The notes under the pieces were generated by a model. It saw only the letters and a list, made by a program, of their open reading frames with translations, ran no database searches and was not told the DNA's origin. A stretch of DNA of 64,000 bases, taken from NCBI RefSeq assembly GCF_017916255.1, contig NZ_CP072827.1, positions 1-64,000 on the forward strand. Direction: 5' to 3'. Made by a program: the position numbers and the translations under genes. The stretch's first letter is position 1; each line of letters begins with the position of its first letter. Positions 62,346 to 64,000 of this stretch are shown here, one piece after another. This DNA is from Streptomyces mobaraensis NBRC 13819 = DSM 40847. Its GTDB lineage: Bacteria; Actinomycetota; Actinomycetes; Streptomycetales; Streptomycetaceae.

Positions 62346-64000
62346 TCAGAACCTCAGTGTCCTGGTCTCACCGGGTGCGACGGTAAGTGAGCGGCCCGGG
62401 AGGACGACCCTGATCGGCAGTTGCTCGGAGTCCGGCACGCCGATCGTCAGTTCTCCGCTCCGGACGCGCAGCCGGACCCCCCAGTGGCCCCGGTAGCGGA
62501 GGGTGAAGGAGAACTCCGACAGCTCCGGCAGTTCCACGGGGTCGAGCCACAGGGCGTCCTCGCGGGTCTCCAGCCCGGTCAGGCCGCGCTGGACCAGGTC
62601 GAGGGTGCCGCCCATCGCTCCGAGGTGGACGCCTTCCGACGTGGTGCCGCCCTGGAGGTCGGCGATGTCGCCCTCCAGCGCCTCGCGGACGTACCGCCAG
62701 GCGTCGGCGCGCCGGGCGCGGGCCAGGACCCAGCCGTGCACGACCTCGCTGAGGGTGGAGCCGTGGCTGGTGCGCCGCAGGTAGTAGTCGACGGTGCGCC
62801 GCCACAGCTCGTCGTCGAGCGGGTGGCCCAGGCGGTGGAAGAGGGCGGCGAGTTCGGCCGGGGAGAAGAGGTAGCCGAGCATCAGCACGTCCGCCTGCTT
62901 CGAGACCTGGTACCGGTTGACCGTGTCCCCCTCGGCCTCCAGGACGCGGTCCAGTCGGCGGATGTCGCCGTACCGCCGCCGGTAGCGCTCCCAGTCCAGT
63001 TCGGCCAGGTCGCCGTAGCCGTGGAACTGGCTGACGACGTCCCGGTGGGACGGGTCCTGGTGGAAGGGCACGTACAGGCGTCGGGAGACGTCCTCCCACA
63101 GCGGCGGCTCGCCGAGGTCGAGAACGCCGCGTTCGACGAGCTCCTGCCGGCGGCGGGCGGGCAGGCCGCGGACGAGGTCGAGGGCGCGGGCCAGGACCCA
63201 GGCGGCCGTGACGTTGGTGTACGCGTTGTCGTCGATGCCGGGCCGGTCCACGCCCGGGTAGGCGTCGTGGTACTCGTCCGGACCCATCACCCCGCGGACG
63301 CGGTAGCGGCCGGTCCCGGGGTCGGGGACGGCGGCGCTCGCCCAGAAGCGGGCGATGCCCAGCAGCATCTCCGCGCCCTTGCCGTACAGGTACTCCAGGT
63401 CGCCGGTGGCCTGGGCGTATTGCCAGACGTTGTAGGCGATCGCCGAGCCGACGTGGCGCTGGAGGCGGGTGTGGTCGGGCAGCCAGCGGCCGGAGCGCGG
63501 GTTCAGGTGCAGCCGCTGGCTCTCCTCGCGCCCGTCGCTCCCGCTCTGCCACGGGTACACGGCCCCCGCCAGCCCCTCGTCCCGAGCCGCCCGGACGGCC
63601 CGCGGCAGGCGCCGGTGACGGTAGTCCAGCAGTGCCCGGGAGACCTCGGGGAAATGGAGGTTCAGGTACGGCAGCACGAACAGCTCGTCCCAGAAGACGT
63701 GCCCCCGGTACGCCTCCCCGTGCAGCCCGCGCGCGGGAACGCCGACGTCCAGATCGGCCGTGTGCGGGGAGAGGGTCTGCAGCACATGGAAGAGGTGCAG
63801 GCGCAGCACCCGGCCCGCCTCGCCGGGCACATCGAACTCGGCCCGGCGCCACAGCTGCTCCCAGGCGGCGGTGTGCGAGCGCAGCAGCTCGGGGAAGTCC
63901 GGCGCGGCGGCGACCCGTTCCACGGCGGCGCCGAGGGGGTCGGCGATCGCCCGGTCCCGGGAGGTGTGCAGGGCGACGGTCTTGGTCAGCGCCACCGGCA
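62346..64000 (-). CDS. GH65-family glycoside phosphorylase/hydrolase, N-terminus beyond window
   Basis: The C-terminal 550 or so residues of a GH65 enzyme (trehalose, maltose or kojibiose phosphorylase type). VFWDELFVLPYLNLHFPE (about 99-116 of the visible part) and YPWQSGSDGREES mark the catalytic (alpha/alpha)6 barrel, and the general-acid glutamate is in GVMGPDEYHDAYPG. The C-terminal beta-sandwich (FTLRYRGHWGVRLRV) ends at 62346. The frame runs past the window edge on the minus strand, so the N-terminal domain is missing. Linkage specificity cannot be told. Confidence 0.88.
   Translation of the reverse strand, partial: PVALTKTVALHTSRDRAIADPLGAAVERVAAAPDFPELLRSHTAAWEQLWRRAEFDVPGEAGRVLRLHLFHVLQTLSPHTADLDVGVPARGLHGEAYRGHVFWDELFVLPYLNLHFPEVSRALLDYRHRRLPRAVRAARDEGLAGAVYPWQSGSDGREESQRLHLNPRSGRWLPDHTRLQRHVGSAIAYNVWQYAQATGDLEYLYGKGAEMLLGIARFWASAAVPDPGTGRYRVRGVMGPDEYHDAYPGVDRPGIDDNAYTNVTAAWVLARALDLVRGLPARRRQELVERGVLDLGEPPLWEDVSRRLYVPFHQDPSHRDVVSQFHGYGDLAELDWERYRRRYGDIRRLDRVLEAEGDTVNRYQVSKQADVLMLGYLFSPAELAALFHRLGHPLDDELWRRTVDYYLRRTSHGSTLSEVVHGWVLARARRADAWRYVREALEGDIADLQGGTTSEGVHLGAMGGTLDLVQRGLTGLETREDALWLDPVELPELSEFSFTLRYRGHWGVRLRVRSGELTIGVPDSEQLPIRVVLPGRSLTVAPGETRTLRF

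Overview
The window reads as the end of a linear actinomycete chromosome, or of a large linear plasmid, most likely Streptomyces or a close relative. Base composition is very GC-rich, third codon positions are nearly all G or C, GTG starts and 4-bp stop/start overlaps are common, and the first 166 bases are a run of seven hairpins with 3-nt TCC or TAC loops, the signature of a Streptomyces telomere. The first substantial gene inward (511..3162) is a helicase with helicase-associated repeats, the type usually found beside these telomeres.

Positions 3.4-11.4 kb are subtelomeric accessory DNA: a protein of unknown family, a small membrane protein, gene relics, and a decayed Tn7/Mu-like transposon (6666..11420) with a DDE transposase, two AAA+ ATPases and a fourth gene of unknown role. 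At 11.8-19.8 kb lies a candidate metallophore locus. A FecBCD-type ABC importer is followed on the same strand by a DUF364 protein, a GHMP kinase and an unusual cysteine-synthase-fold PLP enzyme. Most junctions are coupled by overlapping stop and start codons, and a divergent MFS exporter-like gene sits across a Zur/Fur-like box.

Positions 19.9-38.7 kb are mixed: peptide deformylase with a divergent winged-helix regulator, a broken MFS/AsnC junction, an SDR/TetR pair with clear operators, an M48 peptidase, a DUF4956/VTC pair, a Nudix hydrolase, two overlapping terpene synthases (one unusually compact), a PhaR-like DNA-binding protein, an ABC1 kinase, a FabH-like ketosynthase, a secreted alpha/beta hydrolase, DUF488 and pirin.

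Positions 39.5-62.0 kb form an anaerobiosis/dormancy island: two pairs of CBS-CBS-BON proteins bracket pyruvate formate-lyase and its activase, a DevS-like GAF/PP2C phosphatase, a universal stress protein, a GNAT/acyl-CoA-synthetase acetyltransferase, and a bidirectional-type [NiFe] hydrogenase (diaphorase-like subunits, small and large subunits) with maturation genes hypF, hypC, hypD, hypE and a protease. The large-subunit gene carries a 28-bp tandem duplication that breaks its reading frame. The window ends inside a GH65 glycoside phosphorylase or hydrolase. No tRNA, rRNA or CRISPR array was seen.
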